Under the pieces are notes generated by a model. It was given only the letters and a program-made list of their open reading frames with translations. It made no database searches and was not told the origin of the DNA. Shown here in pieces: positions 63,415-64,000 of a stretch of DNA of 64,000 nt. The stretch spans positions 248,001 to 312,000 of the forward strand of contig NZ_CP070490.1 of NCBI RefSeq assembly GCF_016925635.1. Direction: 5' to 3'. Each line of letters starts with the position of its first letter. The first letter of the stretch is position 1. The stretch comes from Lysinibacillus fusiformis (GTDB lineage: Bacteria > Bacillota > Bacilli > Bacillales_A > Planococcaceae). The position numbers were made by a program, and so were the translations under genes.

Positions 63415-63945
63415 TTAGATACCTCCCAGCTCTTCTGTTAACTTTAACTTCCCTCGATATAAACGATTTTCAACCGCTGATTTAGTTAGACCAAATATCT
63501 CTGCGATTTCTCTGTTCGAATATCCTAAGTAGTATTTCAAAAGAAAAATTTCCTGATCGTTTTTATTTAAATTTAAAATACTGATAAATAGCTGCTCTTT
63601 TTGTACTCTTCGTTCTACGATGCTTTCTGGAAGGTCCTTGTTATTTGAAATTGATGGGAGTAACTCGACTGTTTTTGGTTTATTTTGAAGGCTTCGGTAT
63701 GTATCAATCGCTTTATATTTTGCAATAACACCAATCCATTTTTTAAAATCAATCTCATCACCAGTAAATTGCATACTCTTTTGCCAAATGGTTAGAAATA
63801 CATCGTTGATACATTCTTCAATAGCTGTATGGTTAGGCTGTAACACTTTTAACACAATGGCTTTAACATACCCTCCATATCTGTTAATCACTTCTCTTAA
63901 AGCTTGTTCATCCTTTTTTTGTAGCTGATTAATTAATGAATACAC
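63415..63945 (-). CDS. ECF-type RNA polymerase sigma factor
   Basis: 176 residues from the GTG at 63945; AAAGGAGG lies 12 bases upstream. The frame continues to 63990 without a better start. Region 2 contains EECINDVFLTIWQ and FKKWIGVIAKYKAIDTYRS, region 4 the helix-turn-helix LLKYYLGYSNREIAEIFGLT followed by VENRLYRGKLKL. It pairs with the anti-sigma gene just downstream. Targets are unknown; the secreted repeat protein nearby is a candidate. Confidence 0.88.
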   Translation of the reverse strand: MYSLINQLQKKDEQALREVINRYGGYVKAIVLKVLQPNHTAIEECINDVFLTIWQKSMQFTGDEIDFKKWIGVIAKYKAIDTYRSLQNKPKTVELLPSISNNKDLPESIVERRVQKEQLFISILNLNKNDQEIFLLKYYLGYSNREIAEIFGLTKSAVENRLYRGKLKLTEELGGI

Positions 63946-64000
63946 GAAGTTAGAAAACCTCCTTTCTTCTCTACAAGTAATAACGAGCAAATGAAAGAAA

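Overview
The window reads as chromosomal DNA of a low-GC, endospore-forming Firmicute, most likely Lysinibacillus or a close Planococcaceae relative. The gene order mreB-radC-maf-(spoIIB-like)-folC-valS-(spoVID-like)-hemLBDCXA-engB-lonA-clpX-tig-ysoA matches the Bacillus subtilis chromosome. Spore germination, S-layer-homology and SpoVID-like genes are present. Shine-Dalgarno sites are strong and TTG starts are frequent. No rRNA, tRNA, CRISPR array, prophage or intact transposase gene was seen.

Layout. 1-10 kb (minus strand): truncated mreB, radC, maf, a SPOR-type SpoIIB-like protein, two tandem folC paralogues, a small hypothetical gene, and valS behind a T-box leader with a GUA (Val) specifier. 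10-18 kb: a small membrane protein, a SpoVID-like protein without a visible LysM domain, a CoxG/SRPBCC protein, then hemL-B-D-C-X-A with a PerR-like box upstream of hemA and an intrinsic terminator between hemA and hemX. 18-25 kb: a surface block (SLH + von Willebrand A protein, SLH protein, secreted protein of unknown function, YjfB-like peptide) lying between hemA and engB, which are neighbours in B. subtilis. 25-32.5 kb: engB, lonA, clpX, tig, ysoA. 32.6-41.5 kb: hypothetical genes, the qoxABCD quinol oxidase, a lipoprotein, a universal stress protein. 41.5-48.3 kb: PQQ-type dehydrogenase lipoprotein, YugN-like protein, a Baeyer-Villiger monooxygenase/SDR/esterase operon with a divergent LuxR-type regulator, and a TrmO-like gene. 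48-53.6 kb: a gerA-type germinant receptor operon and an NdpA-like gene. 53.8-61 kb: PucR-type regulator, MFS carrier, AbgB-like amidohydrolase, NCS2-like permease. 61-64 kb: a secreted protein with helical repeats, a DUF4179-like anti-sigma protein and an ECF-type sigma factor.

The most unusual feature is a repeat present three times (cores 33161-33705, 40546-41033, 58688-59222). Each copy holds two inverted 127-134 bp palindromic units around an AT-rich spacer, and each is nested between two identical or nearly identical intrinsic-terminator hairpins. The hairpin sequence is different at each locus. This looks as if the element enters, and duplicates, terminators between genes. The coxG-like gene at 11009-11455 is also bracketed by two terminators with the same 11-bp stem, so the duplication may extend to gene cargo. 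A shorter solo palindrome of related sequence lies at 53607-53717, and a second, unrelated hairpin-ended repeat occurs upstream of mreB and between clpX and tig.

Start codons were moved from the longest open frame wherever a clear Shine-Dalgarno sequence favoured a downstream start. All functional calls rest on recognised motifs and synteny, without database searches.
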